Part shown: piece by piece, positions 1-8,666 of the stretch
Layout of the letters: every line of letters starts with the position of its first letter
Numbering within the stretch: the first letter of the stretch is position 1
Assembly: GCA_017408825.1 (NCBI GenBank)
Contig: JAFQTX010000037.1
Coordinates: 124,001-188,000 of the forward strand
Source of the DNA: Alistipes sp.
Lineage (GTDB): Bacteria > Bacteroidota > Bacteroidia > Bacteroidales > Rikenellaceae
DNA: 64,000 nt
Reading direction: 5' to 3'
Position numbers and translations under genes: made by a program
Notes under the pieces: generated by a model
The model's database searches: none
What the model saw: only the letters and a program-made list of their open reading frames with translations
What the model was told of the DNA's origin: nothing

Positions 1-447
1 GGCATAGTATTCCAGGACTTTCAGCTACTCACCGACCGCAACGTATTCCTCAACCTATACGACGTGATGCGTGCCACAGGCTGGCGCAAGGAGGAGGATA
101 TACGCAAGCGTATCGACGAGGTACTCACACTCGTAGGCCTCGAGCATAAGAGCTATAAGATGCCCTTCGAGCTCTCGGGAGGCGAGCAGCAGCGACTGAC
201 TATAGCACGTGCCTTGGTAAACAAACCACGCCTAATACTTGCCGACGAGCCCACAGGAAACCTCGACCCAGTAACCGCCGAGGGCATCATGGAGATCTTC
301 CATAAGATTGCTAAGAGCGGCTGCGCCGTGGTGATGTCCACGCACAACATATCGCTCATCGAGCAGTTCCCCTCACGCACCCTGCTATTTGCTAAGGGAG
401 GTATTTCTGAGCAGGATATCAACAAGCTGATATCAATGATGGGATAA
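1..447 (+). CDS. ftsE: Cell-division ABC transporter ATPase FtsE (5' end missing)
   Basis: This is the C-terminal 148 residues of an ABC ATPase; the reading frame is open from base 1, so the Walker A and the first 70-80 residues lie outside the window. Visible motifs are the Q-loop VFQDFQLL at residues 3-10, the signature LSGGEQQR near 58, Walker [13 protein letters not shown] near 80 and the H-loop MSTHN near 117. The wording of these motifs fits FtsE, the cytoplasmic ATPase that works with FtsX to control cell-wall hydrolases at the septum. LolD/MacB-type ATPases are close relatives and the second choice. No ftsX follows on the plus strand within the window. Confidence 0.85.
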   Translation, partial: GIVFQDFQLLTDRNVFLNLYDVMRATGWRKEEDIRKRIDEVLTLVGLEHKSYKMPFELSGGEQQRLTIARALVNKPRLILADEPTGNLDPVTAEGIMEIFHKIAKSGCAVVMSTHNISLIEQFPSRTLLFAKGGISEQDINKLISMMG

Positions 448-455
448 CATAAAGA

Positions 456-571
456 GGCTGAATAAAAAGTGTATTTTGTCGTTAAGCTCGCCCTCAAAAT
501 GCTCATTTACGCTTAGTAAACTCCGCTTTTTCGGGCTTCGCAGGCCTAAAACTACATCTTTTTATTCAACC
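456..571. repeat. Large imperfect inverted repeat downstream of ftsE
   Basis: GGCTGAATAAAAAG at 456-469 is matched by CTTTTTATTCAACC at 558-571, with further weaker pairing inward (for example the GGCCT/AGGCC-like tip near 541). It starts within 10 bp of the ftsE stop, so it may act as a 3' structure or terminator, or be a REP-like element. There is no coding potential. Confidence 0.45.
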
Positions 572-583
572 TTATAACAAATG

Positions 584-620
584 AAGGAGGTGGCTAATTA
601 ACTTTTTAGTCACCTCCTTT
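584..620. terminator. Bidirectional hairpin terminator
   Basis: A 13-bp stem (AAGGAGGTGGCTA at 584-596 against TAGTCACCTCCTT at 607-619, one G-T pair) with a T-rich flank on the plus strand and an A-rich start. It sits 5 bp beyond the stop of the minus-strand lipoprotein gene and after ftsE, so it can serve both. A near-identical hairpin, including the ATTAAC loop sequence, recurs at 42772-42808. Confidence 0.75.
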
Positions 621-624
621 ATTA

Positions 625-2556
625 TTATCTGGGTCTACCGCCACCACCAGGGCCACCACCCTGTGAGCCTATGGTTGTAACCACACTACTTGGCGTAAAG
701 CTTGTTAGCTGAGTACCAGAACTCCACACTCCACCAGAGTACCAACCATGCCACATATCATCATAGCCTGATAGCGTACCCGAAGACTCTACCCTATAGC
801 TTGAGCCTTGAATAAGCGCTGGTGAGGAGAAGAAGAAATTAGCACCACTTATTTGGAAAGGCACTTCAAAGGTAAGTATTGGCTGCGACTGACCGTCAAG
901 CACAGCAAGCATCTGACCTACTGACACAGACACACCACCATACGACACCGCACATTGTTTACTCTGTGTCGATGGCGTAGACTGCAAAGTGGCGCCGTAA
1001 CCAATCACCGTACCACCATTAATCTTGAAATTGTTGCTATTATCAACATCTATACCGGCCTCGGGAGCGCCCTTGGAGCTAACGCCAATCACAAGGCCAC
1101 CATCAACAGTAAGGGTTCCGTTACAATCTATACCATCATTATTTGAGGAGCGAGCATAGAGACGACCACCAGTAATCGTAAGTGCCGATGCAGCATTTAT
1201 AGCATCGTCGTAAGCATCAATAACAATATCGCCCCCCGAAATGGTGATAGATGACTTGCTCTCGAGTCCCTCCGAACCCTCGCTACGTCCTGTAACCGAG
1301 ATATTCAGTTCTCCTCCTGAGATCACAACATTACCATCTGCCTTAACACCTTTGGGCGAAGAGGTGAGCTGCGACGAGTAGGTATAACGTGTTCCCAACG
1401 TTGTGATTGCGGTAGTACCACCCTTGATATATACATCGGCATCTGCATTTAGTCCCTTACATCCCGAGCCACTCGATGAAAGGATGTGGTTGCCACCCAA
1501 AATCTCGATATTAACATCTGCCTTGAGAGCCGCCGATGAGGATGTATCCATCTGCTCACTATCGTAGTAAGCATTGCCAGAGGTGGCAATATCGAGTATG
1601 CCTCCAGCAACAGTAATGTTCATATCACTTTTAACACCCTTGCCCGCAGTAGCTGCAACACGAGCATAGAGCTTACCGCCGGCGATATAGGCTCCAGTGC
1701 CATCATCCGAGTCACCCTTGACGTGAACACCATTCTTCGCCGCCGACTCCACCACAACGGTAGTTCCTGGACGCTGATAGTAGCAGCCGTCTGTGGCTAT
1801 TGCGTGGTTATACTTACCATTTACCACGATAGCACCGCTACCACTTATAATTATATTACCCTCGGCAAAAAATGCACCTTTACGATCCTCGTTAAATACT
1901 CCCGCAGGGGTATATACATCTTCGCCATAGGTAACACAATCTGTAATACGGTTGGTAGTACCCTCTGCAAGATCGACATAGATACGCTTCTTTGACTGGG
2001 AGTTAATAGCAGGGCCGCGCTGTGAGGTAATGTCTACACCATACAATGAGAGTTTATATTTGTTGTCGCTATAAACCTTAAGACTACCATCTGTTGTTGT
2101 GCCAATGAGGAGTATTTCTACGCCACTAACGCCATTTGATGCAAGGTCAATGGCTACATGTGCACCTTCAACATAGCTTAGCACCCCACTATTCGTACTA
2201 CTTACCGACGCTGTATTACCATCGTAATGCACGACTACAAGGTGTGAAAAAGTATTAAGCTCATAAAAGAAATCAACGTTATCGCCTATAACATCGTATG
2301 TTAAATCATCAGCCCACTCGCCTGTCCACTTATCAATATTAAGGTTAGGCTCAGGGCGTGATTGATTATCGACAACGCCACTATCGTCCGATGGAGTGTC
2401 GGACTCGTTATCCTTAGGCGAGGTGGTGTCGTCTGTTGGGGGAGTCTCTATCTGAGTGGTATCATCATCAGGTGGCGATACAACAATCTCTGGGTCGCAA
2501 GAGGCCGAAATAAGTAGGACCAAGACCATACATACGGGGAAAATAAGTCGCTTCAT
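625..2556 (-). CDS. Carbohydrate-binding beta-helix lipoprotein (DUF4353-like)
   Basis: A 643-residue lipoprotein: signal peptide with lipobox ending at Cys20 (LISASC), then a Thr/Asp/Pro-rich linker (residues 21-75). The body from about 90 to 600 has many short turns of the form ADVNIEILGGNH, GNVVISGGELNIS and SSITISGGDIVIDA, which is the right-handed parallel beta-helix pattern of DUF4353 (Cthe_2159-type, acidic-polysaccharide binding) proteins. The C-terminus is Gly-rich (GGGPGGGGRPR). It probably sits on the outer membrane and binds polysaccharide; I see no catalytic motif. It is a single gene with its own promoter at 2595-2623 and a terminator just after its stop. The family name is from pattern recognition only. 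Confidence 0.75.
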   Translation of the reverse strand: MKRLIFPVCMVLVLLISASCDPEIVVSPPDDDTTQIETPPTDDTTSPKDNESDTPSDDSGVVDNQSRPEPNLNIDKWTGEWADDLTYDVIGDNVDFFYELNTFSHLVVVHYDGNTASVSSTNSGVLSYVEGAHVAIDLASNGVSGVEILLIGTTTDGSLKVYSDNKYKLSLYGVDITSQRGPAINSQSKKRIYVDLAEGTTNRITDCVTYGEDVYTPAGVFNEDRKGAFFAEGNIIISGSGAIVVNGKYNHAIATDGCYYQRPGTTVVVESAAKNGVHVKGDSDDGTGAYIAGGKLYARVAATAGKGVKSDMNITVAGGILDIATSGNAYYDSEQMDTSSSAALKADVNIEILGGNHILSSSGSGCKGLNADADVYIKGGTTAITTLGTRYTYSSQLTSSPKGVKADGNVVISGGELNISVTGRSEGSEGLESKSSITISGGDIVIDAYDDAINAASALTITGGRLYARSSNNDGIDCNGTLTVDGGLVIGVSSKGAPEAGIDVDNSNNFKINGGTVIGYGATLQSTPSTQSKQCAVSYGGVSVSVGQMLAVLDGQSQPILTFEVPFQISGANFFFSSPALIQGSSYRVESSGTLSGYDDMWHGWYSGGVWSSGTQLTSFTPSSVVTTIGSQGGGPGGGGRPR

Positions 2557-2594
2557 AGGCGTGCAATCATTTAGTGAGCAATATGTTACTACTG

Positions 2595-2623
2595 CAAATA
2601 TACTAAATTTTCAAAAATTACAA
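2595..2623 (-). promoter_or_regulatory. Bacteroidota-type promoter for the beta-helix lipoprotein
   Basis: On the minus strand TTG, 18 bp, TATATTTG (the -7 box is CAAATATA at 2595-2602 on plus). Predicted start near 2591 gives a leader of about 35 nt to the ATG at 2556. Confidence 0.6.
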
Positions 2624-2641
2624 CACTTGGTTCTTAATTTT

Positions 2642-2920
2642 TTACTCCTGCGGTTTAGTGCGCTTGAAGTAGCCTTTGATACGTCGCCAGCCCTCGGCGC
2701 CAACGATAAGAAGGCCTGTATACTGAGTGAGCTTAGCCATACCAAAGAGAATAACCCACAACGTGCTCTTAGCCGCCACAGATATAGGGAGTAGTGCCTG
2801 CGCAAACGAGAGAATGTAGAACAGCACGCAGATGATAAGCACTATGACTCCCGTGCGGAACGAGAGGCCAGCGAGGAAGTTCTTAATGGATTGCCATATA
2901 TTCTTAAAAAACTGCTTCAA
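2642..2920 (-). CDS. Small inner-membrane protein, unknown function
   Basis: 92 residues. A basic amphipathic N-terminus (MKQFFKNIWQSIKNFLAG) is followed by two hydrophobic segments at about 24-45 and 50-75, and a basic tail (RRIKGYFKRTKPQE), so both ends are likely cytoplasmic. I do not recognise the family. A textbook promoter lies upstream and supports expression. It is separated by 85 bp from the beta-helix lipoprotein gene, which has its own promoter, so it is probably monocistronic. Confidence 0.65.
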   Translation of the reverse strand: MKQFFKNIWQSIKNFLAGLSFRTGVIVLIICVLFYILSFAQALLPISVAAKSTLWVILFGMAKLTQYTGLLIVGAEGWRRIKGYFKRTKPQE

Positions 2921-2966
2921 TGTCGATTTGTGCCTAATTGGTTATACACTACAAAACTTAACGCCA

Positions 2967-2997
2967 CAAATATAGATATAGTATTGAGATTCGCAAA
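2967..2997 (-). promoter_or_regulatory. Promoter of the small membrane protein gene
   Basis: Minus strand TTTG, 19 bp, TATATTTG; on plus CAAATATA at 2967-2974 and CAAA at 2994-2997. It matches the Bacteroidota consensus exactly. Confidence 0.7.
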
Positions 2998-3062
2998 AAA
3001 ATAGCAATCTGATTACCGCTCGCAGATAGTCTGCAATTAGGCCTAAGATGAGTGCTATACTT

Positions 3063-3494
3063 CTATATCATTATCAGCGCCCAAACGATAAATCGGCCGC
3101 ACTTACCCACCAACATCCATAGTGCCGAGGGCAGAAACTTTGCCTTGTAAAAGCCTAATACCACGGCAAATACATCACCCACGAAGGGGACCCACGTGAG
3201 CAGCGCAAGCGCAGCACCCCACCGCTCGACCTTAGCCTTATGACGCTCGATGGTCTCGGGCTTGACCCTAAACCATCGCTCCAGCCACTCGAGTTTACCG
3301 AGCCATCCCACCCAGTAGGAGGTGAGACCGCCGAGCCAATTTCCCGCCGTAGCCACAGCCACAGTGAGCACCGGATCGCCACCCAAGGCAATCATACCTA
3401 TGAGCAGCACATCGGAGCTAAACGGGAAGATGGTAGCTGCGAGAAACGACCCGATGAAGAGTCCTATATATCCATATTCAAGAAGAGCCTCCAT
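3063..3494 (-). CDS. YqaA-type DedA-like membrane protein (VTT domain)
   Basis: 143 residues. N-terminal EYGYIGLFIGSFLAATIFPFSSDVLL, the motif GNWLGGLTSYWVGWLGK around residues 50-66, and a C-terminal PFVGDVFAVVLGFYK segment match the YqaA branch of the SNARE-associated/VTT (DedA) family, which are inner-membrane proteins linked to phospholipid scrambling or membrane homeostasis. At least three hydrophobic segments are present and the length is normal for the short YqaA branch. A -7 box TACATTTG lies at 3515-3522 on the minus strand without a clear -33. Confidence 0.85.
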   Translation of the reverse strand: MEALLEYGYIGLFIGSFLAATIFPFSSDVLLIGMIALGGDPVLTVAVATAGNWLGGLTSYWVGWLGKLEWLERWFRVKPETIERHKAKVERWGAALALLTWVPFVGDVFAVVLGFYKAKFLPSALWMLVGKCGRFIVWALIMI

Positions 3495-3555
3495 AATATT
3501 TCAATTGCGCAGTGCAAATGTAGTAATTATTTTGTGATGAAAAAAATACAAAACT

Positions 3556-3599
3556 GAGGTGACCCTACAAGATTTTGTCCAAACTTGCGGGGTCACCTC
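3556..3599 (-). terminator. Rho-independent terminator of the 8431-3699 lipoprotein operon
   Basis: GAGGTGACCC (3556-3565) pairs with GGGTCACCTC (3590-3599); CAAG/CTTG extends the stem inward. Read on the minus strand the stem is followed by a T-rich run, as expected for the operon ending at 3699. Confidence 0.7.
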
Positions 3600-3698
3600 T
3601 CTTACTGACTCTTAAATGGGTCTCTACCTTAGAAGCTGTTTTGAATTTTATTGAAAGAGTTTATTCGTTGCTACAAAAGATAGTTTCGGCCTCTTAGA

Positions 3699-4943
3699 TT
3701 ACCACTCCACGAACTTACCCTTACCCTTGAAGACGCCAGAAATCTTATTGCCTAAATCATCGTGGCAGTCGATAGTGAAGATATAGGTCTCGTTATCGAC
3801 CTTCTCAACATTAACACTACCATCGACCAATGGGGCAAAGTCGATATAACCGGCCGTCATATACCAGCTATTCTGCTGCATAAACTGACCTCCGAGGTCC
3901 TCGGCAGAGCCAGGGATAAAGTTACCTTGTCGTGTACCAGGGGTGTAATAGCCCTCTATCTCTGTACCACTCTTCGATAGTTGAAGGTCTATCTGGAACT
4001 CATCGCCTCTCTCCTCGCCAGTAACAGGGTCGAGATACTCAAACAGGTATACCTGGCAGGTGTTACAACCCGTGTTCATCAAGTCACCAACATAGGCGCC
4101 CACAAAGACTCCATCTTCGATATTAAAGTGGTGGTCGCTGCGAAGCGTGCTGAGACCCTCGGTAACGGTCGAAGAGTAGATATCAATATCCAACGAGCCC
4201 TCGTATATAATATGGTGTACCTCGTTATTATCGAGAGTAACAAAGGCCTCTATACCATTCTCGGTAACATTGACGCGAGCATCTATAAACACCTCGGTAA
4301 TAATTTTATCGCTCGTAAGCGTGAGGTTGCTATATCCATTATAGAGTGTATTAGGTGTGGTATCGAAACCAAACTGATACTCACCAACAGGAATGGTAGC
4401 CACCTCCTCACCCTCGGCAGCCGTAGCCGAGTAGAGGTCGAGAATATAGTATGTCGAGTTGCCATACATATTGCCACCACTGCTTACGCCTACCTCTGAG
4501 AGCATGACGCGATAGTTGTAGCTCTCCTGCGAACGGTTGCCATAGTAGAGGCTGCCATCGAGAGTCGTGGCATAGAAAGTAGTAGTGATATTCTGCTCGG
4601 TACGCTGCATTACGGCTATCGACTCACTATGTTTACCGTATGAGAGTGTAACCGTGCCTCGGCGCTCCTCCTTGGTATCGTTCTCCTTGACGCTATATTC
4701 AACGATGTCGCCTATGCTTATTATCTCAATCCACTCGACATTGCTCGTAGCATCGAGCGTGGTCGCCTTATCGCCATTTTCTACTATGTAGGTGATGCTA
4801 CCTGTACCACCCTCAGCCTCAAACCACACCCCACTATTAGAGATGATTTTCAGCGTGGGCTCTTCGGTATTCGAATTTGCAGGGTCATCGTTGCAAGCAA
4901 AGAGGCCAAGCGCAAGAGTGCAAATAAGAAGTATTCTTTTCAT
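3699..4943 (-). CDS. BACON-domain lipoprotein
   Basis: 414 residues; lipoprotein signal (LALGLFAC, Cys17) followed by acidic NDDP, a pattern compatible with surface export of Bacteroidota lipoproteins. Residues about 32-115 form a BACON-like domain (FEAEGGTGSITYIVENGD, then VEWIEI and GTVTLSYGKHSESIAVMQ). The remaining 300 residues are beta-rich and contain a CxxC (NTGCNTCQVYLFEY) near residue 290; I do not recognise this domain. It is the last gene of a three-gene lipoprotein operon, 18 bp after its upstream neighbour. Confidence 0.75.
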   Translation of the reverse strand: MKRILLICTLALGLFACNDDPANSNTEEPTLKIISNSGVWFEAEGGTGSITYIVENGDKATTLDATSNVEWIEIISIGDIVEYSVKENDTKEERRGTVTLSYGKHSESIAVMQRTEQNITTTFYATTLDGSLYYGNRSQESYNYRVMLSEVGVSSGGNMYGNSTYYILDLYSATAAEGEEVATIPVGEYQFGFDTTPNTLYNGYSNLTLTSDKIITEVFIDARVNVTENGIEAFVTLDNNEVHHIIYEGSLDIDIYSSTVTEGLSTLRSDHHFNIEDGVFVGAYVGDLMNTGCNTCQVYLFEYLDPVTGEERGDEFQIDLQLSKSGTEIEGYYTPGTRQGNFIPGSAEDLGGQFMQQNSWYMTAGYIDFAPLVDGSVNVEKVDNETYIFTIDCHDDLGNKISGVFKGKGKFVEW

Positions 4944-4961
4944 TGTCTAAATCGTTTTAAA

Positions 4962-7148
4962 CTACTCTGGGTCTGCTGGGAGGAATGGCTCCGACATAAA
5001 GACTGTGGTAGTTGGGCCATTATCGAAGCCCCAAACAACAATCTGATATTCAGAGAAACCATTAACCGTCTTGCTTAAATCGGAATTGCTAATTGTCTGC
5101 TCACCTGTAAAGAGGCGGGGGTTCAACTGGGTCTCATACTCTGGCAATAGATTATCAATAAGGTCGTCATAAGACTTATCCTCGCCAGGACCATAACCAC
5201 TCAAAGTGCCTACCTTCTCAACCGTTACGTAGTATTGGTCGTTGGTAGTAGGAGTTACGGTGAAGTTGACCGAAGAGCGCGTCATCGAGTTGATTGTAAT
5301 AGTAAACTCGTTAGATGATTGCTGAGGAGTAAGTGTGGTGAACTCCTTAACTACGACATCTGTTGCAAGTGAGCCATCAGCATTAACACCGAAGACAAAG
5401 AAAACATATTCGGTACTCCAGCGGAGTGCACCAATATCGGCAACACGATAACCATCATTTGTATACCAACCCATTACCGTAAGCCAGTCATAGCCATACG
5501 ACGAGCCCTCACTCTGCCAACTTGCTACAACGCTGTCGTAGATGCCATCAACCGAGCCATAACGCTCCTCAAACTTTGCACGTGTGCAGCACTCATAGTA
5601 GTACTTGAAGTCGCCATTGGGAGTTAGATATATGTCAGCACCATTCCAAGCGAGGTTGGTCACCTCAACCTCAATAGTAGGCTTTGCATCTGGCACGGCA
5701 GGGGTAGTAATGATATCGCTAAGGAATACCTCAGAGGTCATTGTCGAGGTGTTGCCATCATAGCCAAATACCACTACATAGTACTGCTTCTCAGGCTCTA
5801 CAACAACCTCATTCTGCACAGGGCCGCTCGAAAGACGCTGATAGAACTTCTCCTCGGCAATAAGCGACTCGGCCAATGCCTTGCCACCATCGGTGCCAAC
5901 CTCCTCGGCAGTAAATAGCGAGTGGAAGTAGGTAACAGAGTAGCTATTAGGAACAACACTATACGTCACCTTGTCATGGCTAAGCTCGTCAATAGTGATA
6001 TTAACCGAGAGGTCAATAACAGGGTCGGTAGGCTTGAACTCCTCCGAGTAGAAGACCTTGGTAGTAGGGCCATTCTCGAAGCCCCAAACCACAACCTTAT
6101 AGCTCTTAAAGCCGTTGACCGACTTACCGAGGTCGCTGTTGGTGATTGTCTTAGTACCGGTGAACGTGCGCTGCTCAATCTGGTTGTTATATTGAGGCAA
6201 GAGGTAGCGAATAAGCTCCTCGTCGCTCTTGTCGGCATAGGGTGCCAACACATCAGTAGTCTCCAATGTTACGTAGTATGGATCATTGGTAGTGGTTGTA
6301 ACTGTGAACTCAACAGACGACTTGGTCATCGCATCAATCGAAATAGTGATGTCGTTCTCCGAAGCTACTGGTGCTACGGTCGCAAACTCTGCGGTAGCGA
6401 CACTCGATGTGACGTTACCCTCATCGTCGATACCGAAGCAATAGGCTACGTAGTCGCTACCCCAGCTGAGGTTGGCGATATCGCTATCCTTGATGTTGTA
6501 GGTGCGCTCGCCCTCGCGCTGCTCAAGCTGCATGTAGTACTGCCATGGGTCGTCGTAGCCCATATCCTCATACATCTTGGCGGTAGACTCCCACTCTGCA
6601 ATGCGGTCGGCGATGATAGCCTCGCTATTCTCGGCATACTTCTCCGCAAAGAGCTCTGCACCCATAACGCCAAGCACATACTCGATATCCTCCGAAGGTG
6701 TCACTGCAATATCGGCATTGTTCCACTCGATATTGCTTACCTCGAGTTCGATAGTGGCCAGCGTAGGCTGAGGCTCAGGCTCCTCGCTCTTGGCAGCCTG
6801 ATTAATGGTAATAGTGCGTGGTTCAGTCTGAGGATACTCTACGCTAAGCTCTGCCTCACGGGCCTCAGGTGACTCGTTAGGCTCTACCACAAAGGCGATA
6901 TTATTTGGCTCCACGGTGATGTCTACAATCCACTCGGCATCATTTACAATGTTTAGCTCTACACCCTCTATCGCATTCTCGATGGTGTAGCTAACACTAT
7001 AATTACCACCCTCGGCCTTAACCGAGATGCTCTGCTTATCGAGAGCTACAATAGGCGTCGCCTCAGGCTGAGGTTCTGGTTCAGGGTTTTTATCGCAACT
7101 TGTCAGCGCAAGTGCCACAATTGTCAAAAGTGCAAATATCTTTTTCAT
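4962..7148 (-). CDS. BACON lipoprotein with a duplicated two-domain repeat
   Basis: 728 residues; lipobox at Cys18 (LALTSC) then DKNPEPEPQPE. A BACON-like domain spans about 32-120. Two further domain types then appear twice in the same order: one starting IELEVSNIEWNNADIAVTP (about 127) and IEVEVTNLAWNGADIYLTP (about 490), and a second starting ITISIDAMTKSSVEFTV (about 262) and ITINSMTRSSVNFTVTP (about 613). Both second-type copies end with VVWGFENGPTT or VVWGFDNGPTT. The folds look fibronectin III-like. There is no catalytic motif; a surface binding role is inferred. It is the middle gene of the operon. Confidence 0.75.
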   Translation of the reverse strand: MKKIFALLTIVALALTSCDKNPEPEPQPEATPIVALDKQSISVKAEGGNYSVSYTIENAIEGVELNIVNDAEWIVDITVEPNNIAFVVEPNESPEAREAELSVEYPQTEPRTITINQAAKSEEPEPQPTLATIELEVSNIEWNNADIAVTPSEDIEYVLGVMGAELFAEKYAENSEAIIADRIAEWESTAKMYEDMGYDDPWQYYMQLEQREGERTYNIKDSDIANLSWGSDYVAYCFGIDDEGNVTSSVATAEFATVAPVASENDITISIDAMTKSSVEFTVTTTTNDPYYVTLETTDVLAPYADKSDEELIRYLLPQYNNQIEQRTFTGTKTITNSDLGKSVNGFKSYKVVVWGFENGPTTKVFYSEEFKPTDPVIDLSVNITIDELSHDKVTYSVVPNSYSVTYFHSLFTAEEVGTDGGKALAESLIAEEKFYQRLSSGPVQNEVVVEPEKQYYVVVFGYDGNTSTMTSEVFLSDIITTPAVPDAKPTIEVEVTNLAWNGADIYLTPNGDFKYYYECCTRAKFEERYGSVDGIYDSVVASWQSEGSSYGYDWLTVMGWYTNDGYRVADIGALRWSTEYVFFVFGVNADGSLATDVVVKEFTTLTPQQSSNEFTITINSMTRSSVNFTVTPTTNDQYYVTVEKVGTLSGYGPGEDKSYDDLIDNLLPEYETQLNPRLFTGEQTISNSDLSKTVNGFSEYQIVVWGFDNGPTTTVFMSEPFLPADPE

Positions 7149-7180
7149 ATCTCTAATTATTTTTTGCTAACATTATAATA

Positions 7181-8431
7181 TTACTCCTCCTTTGGGAGGT
7201 CAGGCGTTGTAAACTCCTCAACAAACAGAGGCGTTGTTGGACCATCCTCCGACATACCAAAGATGAAGACGCCGTAACGCTTATTTGGCATGAAGTTCTG
7301 TGAACGAAGCTCGAATGGCTTGTACACATCCTCACCTACAAGGCAATAGAGGCGAACAATATCACACGATGGACGAGAGGTATTTTTAAGAATCTCGTAC
7401 TGAATAAATGCATCATCCTTACGACCGGTGTGGTTTGGCGTGAAGTACCACTCATACCAATCCATATTGGTGATTGTAATGAAGTATACAGCATCGGGAT
7501 CCGAAGGCGTAACGTGCGCCTCAAGGATATACTTGTTGAATGACACATCCCACTCACACTTAGTAACTTCCACATCGAAAGTCGTATCCTCGGTCTCAGG
7601 CTTCTTTGTTGTGAACTTACGCTTAGTCATCTGGGTTGTAATATTACCCTCCTCATCTAAGCCATAAGCATACGCCATGTATTCGGTATCCCACTCAAGA
7701 ATATTATATAGGTTGTCCGATGACTCTTCGAGGTCGCCAGAGCGAAGGTCCTGACGCATAAGCTCCTTCCAGTCTACACCCTCGTAAAGAGAGGCCGTAT
7801 ACTGCCAGAAGGCATAGTCGTGTTGCATTAATACATTGTCACTATTCTCGAATGTTGTCTCATAGTCGCTAACCTCGTCCAACCAGAAATAGTATGACGC
7901 ACTCTTGTCGTTAGGCTCAATAGTGAAATTTGCCGAAAGACCCGTGATGTCGGTAACATCAATATTTATGCTCTCCTCGCCATCGGGCGTAGTAATGCGC
8001 TCCGAACGATGAAGTTTGCCAAAGATTTGCTTCTTCTCGCTGTCGTACTGGAAGTATAGCAGACGATAGTTCGAATGACCAATAAGACCGCTAAATGTCA
8101 AGCTCTGCTCACCTCGGAAAATCATACTCTCTGCATTAGGATTACTAAGCTGGTCCATAACAATAACCTCATCCTCACCGCCAAGATACTTATTCGTATC
8201 CGACGCTAAACAAGCATAGTAGTAGTCAACCTCCTCCGATGGTGTTATGGTGATTGTCACAGAGTCTGCCGACAACTCATCGACATTCACCTCAAACGTA
8301 CCCTCCACCAAAGGCTTAGCATCTGGCTCATCGGGGCCAGGTTCCGGAGTAGGTTTCTGCTCACAACTTACTGTTGTCAATGCAACAAACACTGAGCACA
8401 CAAATAGTGTAGCCTTAGTAATAATTCTCAT
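7181..8431 (-). CDS. Fibronectin-like surface lipoprotein, first gene of operon
   Basis: 416 residues; signal peptide with lipobox (LTTVSC, Cys24) and a Pro/Glu/Asp linker EQKPTPEPGPDEPD. Three beta-rich repeats follow (starting near 47, 152 and 283), each of the form FEVNVDELSADSVTITITPS and ending with phrases such as RYGVFIFGMSEDGPTTPLFVEEF, related to the domains of the next protein. I see no enzyme motif. The 32-bp gap to the 4962-7148 gene and the single promoter upstream suggest one mRNA for the three lipoproteins. Confidence 0.75.
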   Translation of the reverse strand: MRIITKATLFVCSVFVALTTVSCEQKPTPEPGPDEPDAKPLVEGTFEVNVDELSADSVTITITPSEEVDYYYACLASDTNKYLGGEDEVIVMDQLSNPNAESMIFRGEQSLTFSGLIGHSNYRLLYFQYDSEKKQIFGKLHRSERITTPDGEESINIDVTDITGLSANFTIEPNDKSASYYFWLDEVSDYETTFENSDNVLMQHDYAFWQYTASLYEGVDWKELMRQDLRSGDLEESSDNLYNILEWDTEYMAYAYGLDEEGNITTQMTKRKFTTKKPETEDTTFDVEVTKCEWDVSFNKYILEAHVTPSDPDAVYFITITNMDWYEWYFTPNHTGRKDDAFIQYEILKNTSRPSCDIVRLYCLVGEDVYKPFELRSQNFMPNKRYGVFIFGMSEDGPTTPLFVEEFTTPDLPKEE

Positions 8432-8495
8432 CCCTTTAGTTTTTAAAAAATTAAATAAATTAACTGTGATTAATTGTGTTATTCAAATAACAATG

Positions 8496-8525
8496 CAAAT
8501 ATAAAGAAAAATTTTATTTTCCAAA
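8496..8525 (-). promoter_or_regulatory. Promoter of the three-gene lipoprotein operon
   Basis: Minus strand TTTG, 18 bp, TATATTTG (plus: CAAATATA at 8496-8503, CAAA at 8522-8525). Predicted leader is about 60 nt. Confidence 0.6.
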
Positions 8526-8576
8526 TATTTTTACGAAAAAATGCAATTTGGTGAACATATTTTATTAAAAAATATT

Positions 8577-8584
8577 TACCTTTG
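8577..8584 (+). promoter_or_regulatory. -7 box of the threonine dehydrogenase gene
   Basis: TACCTTTG; no convincing -33 TTTG at the usual spacing, so only the -7 element is claimed. It would give a leader of about 80 nt to the ATG at 8667. Confidence 0.4.
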
Positions 8585-8666
8585 CGATAAATTTTAGGGG
8601 TGTGTAGCACACCAGCATATAGAATTATAGTAAACCTAAAACATATAACTAACGTTAAACAAGCAA

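Noticed and set aside
5922-6872. A 316-codon open frame on the plus strand
   Set aside because: It is antisense to the lipoprotein gene at 4962-7148, has no domain sense, and the sense frame has signal peptide and repeated domains.
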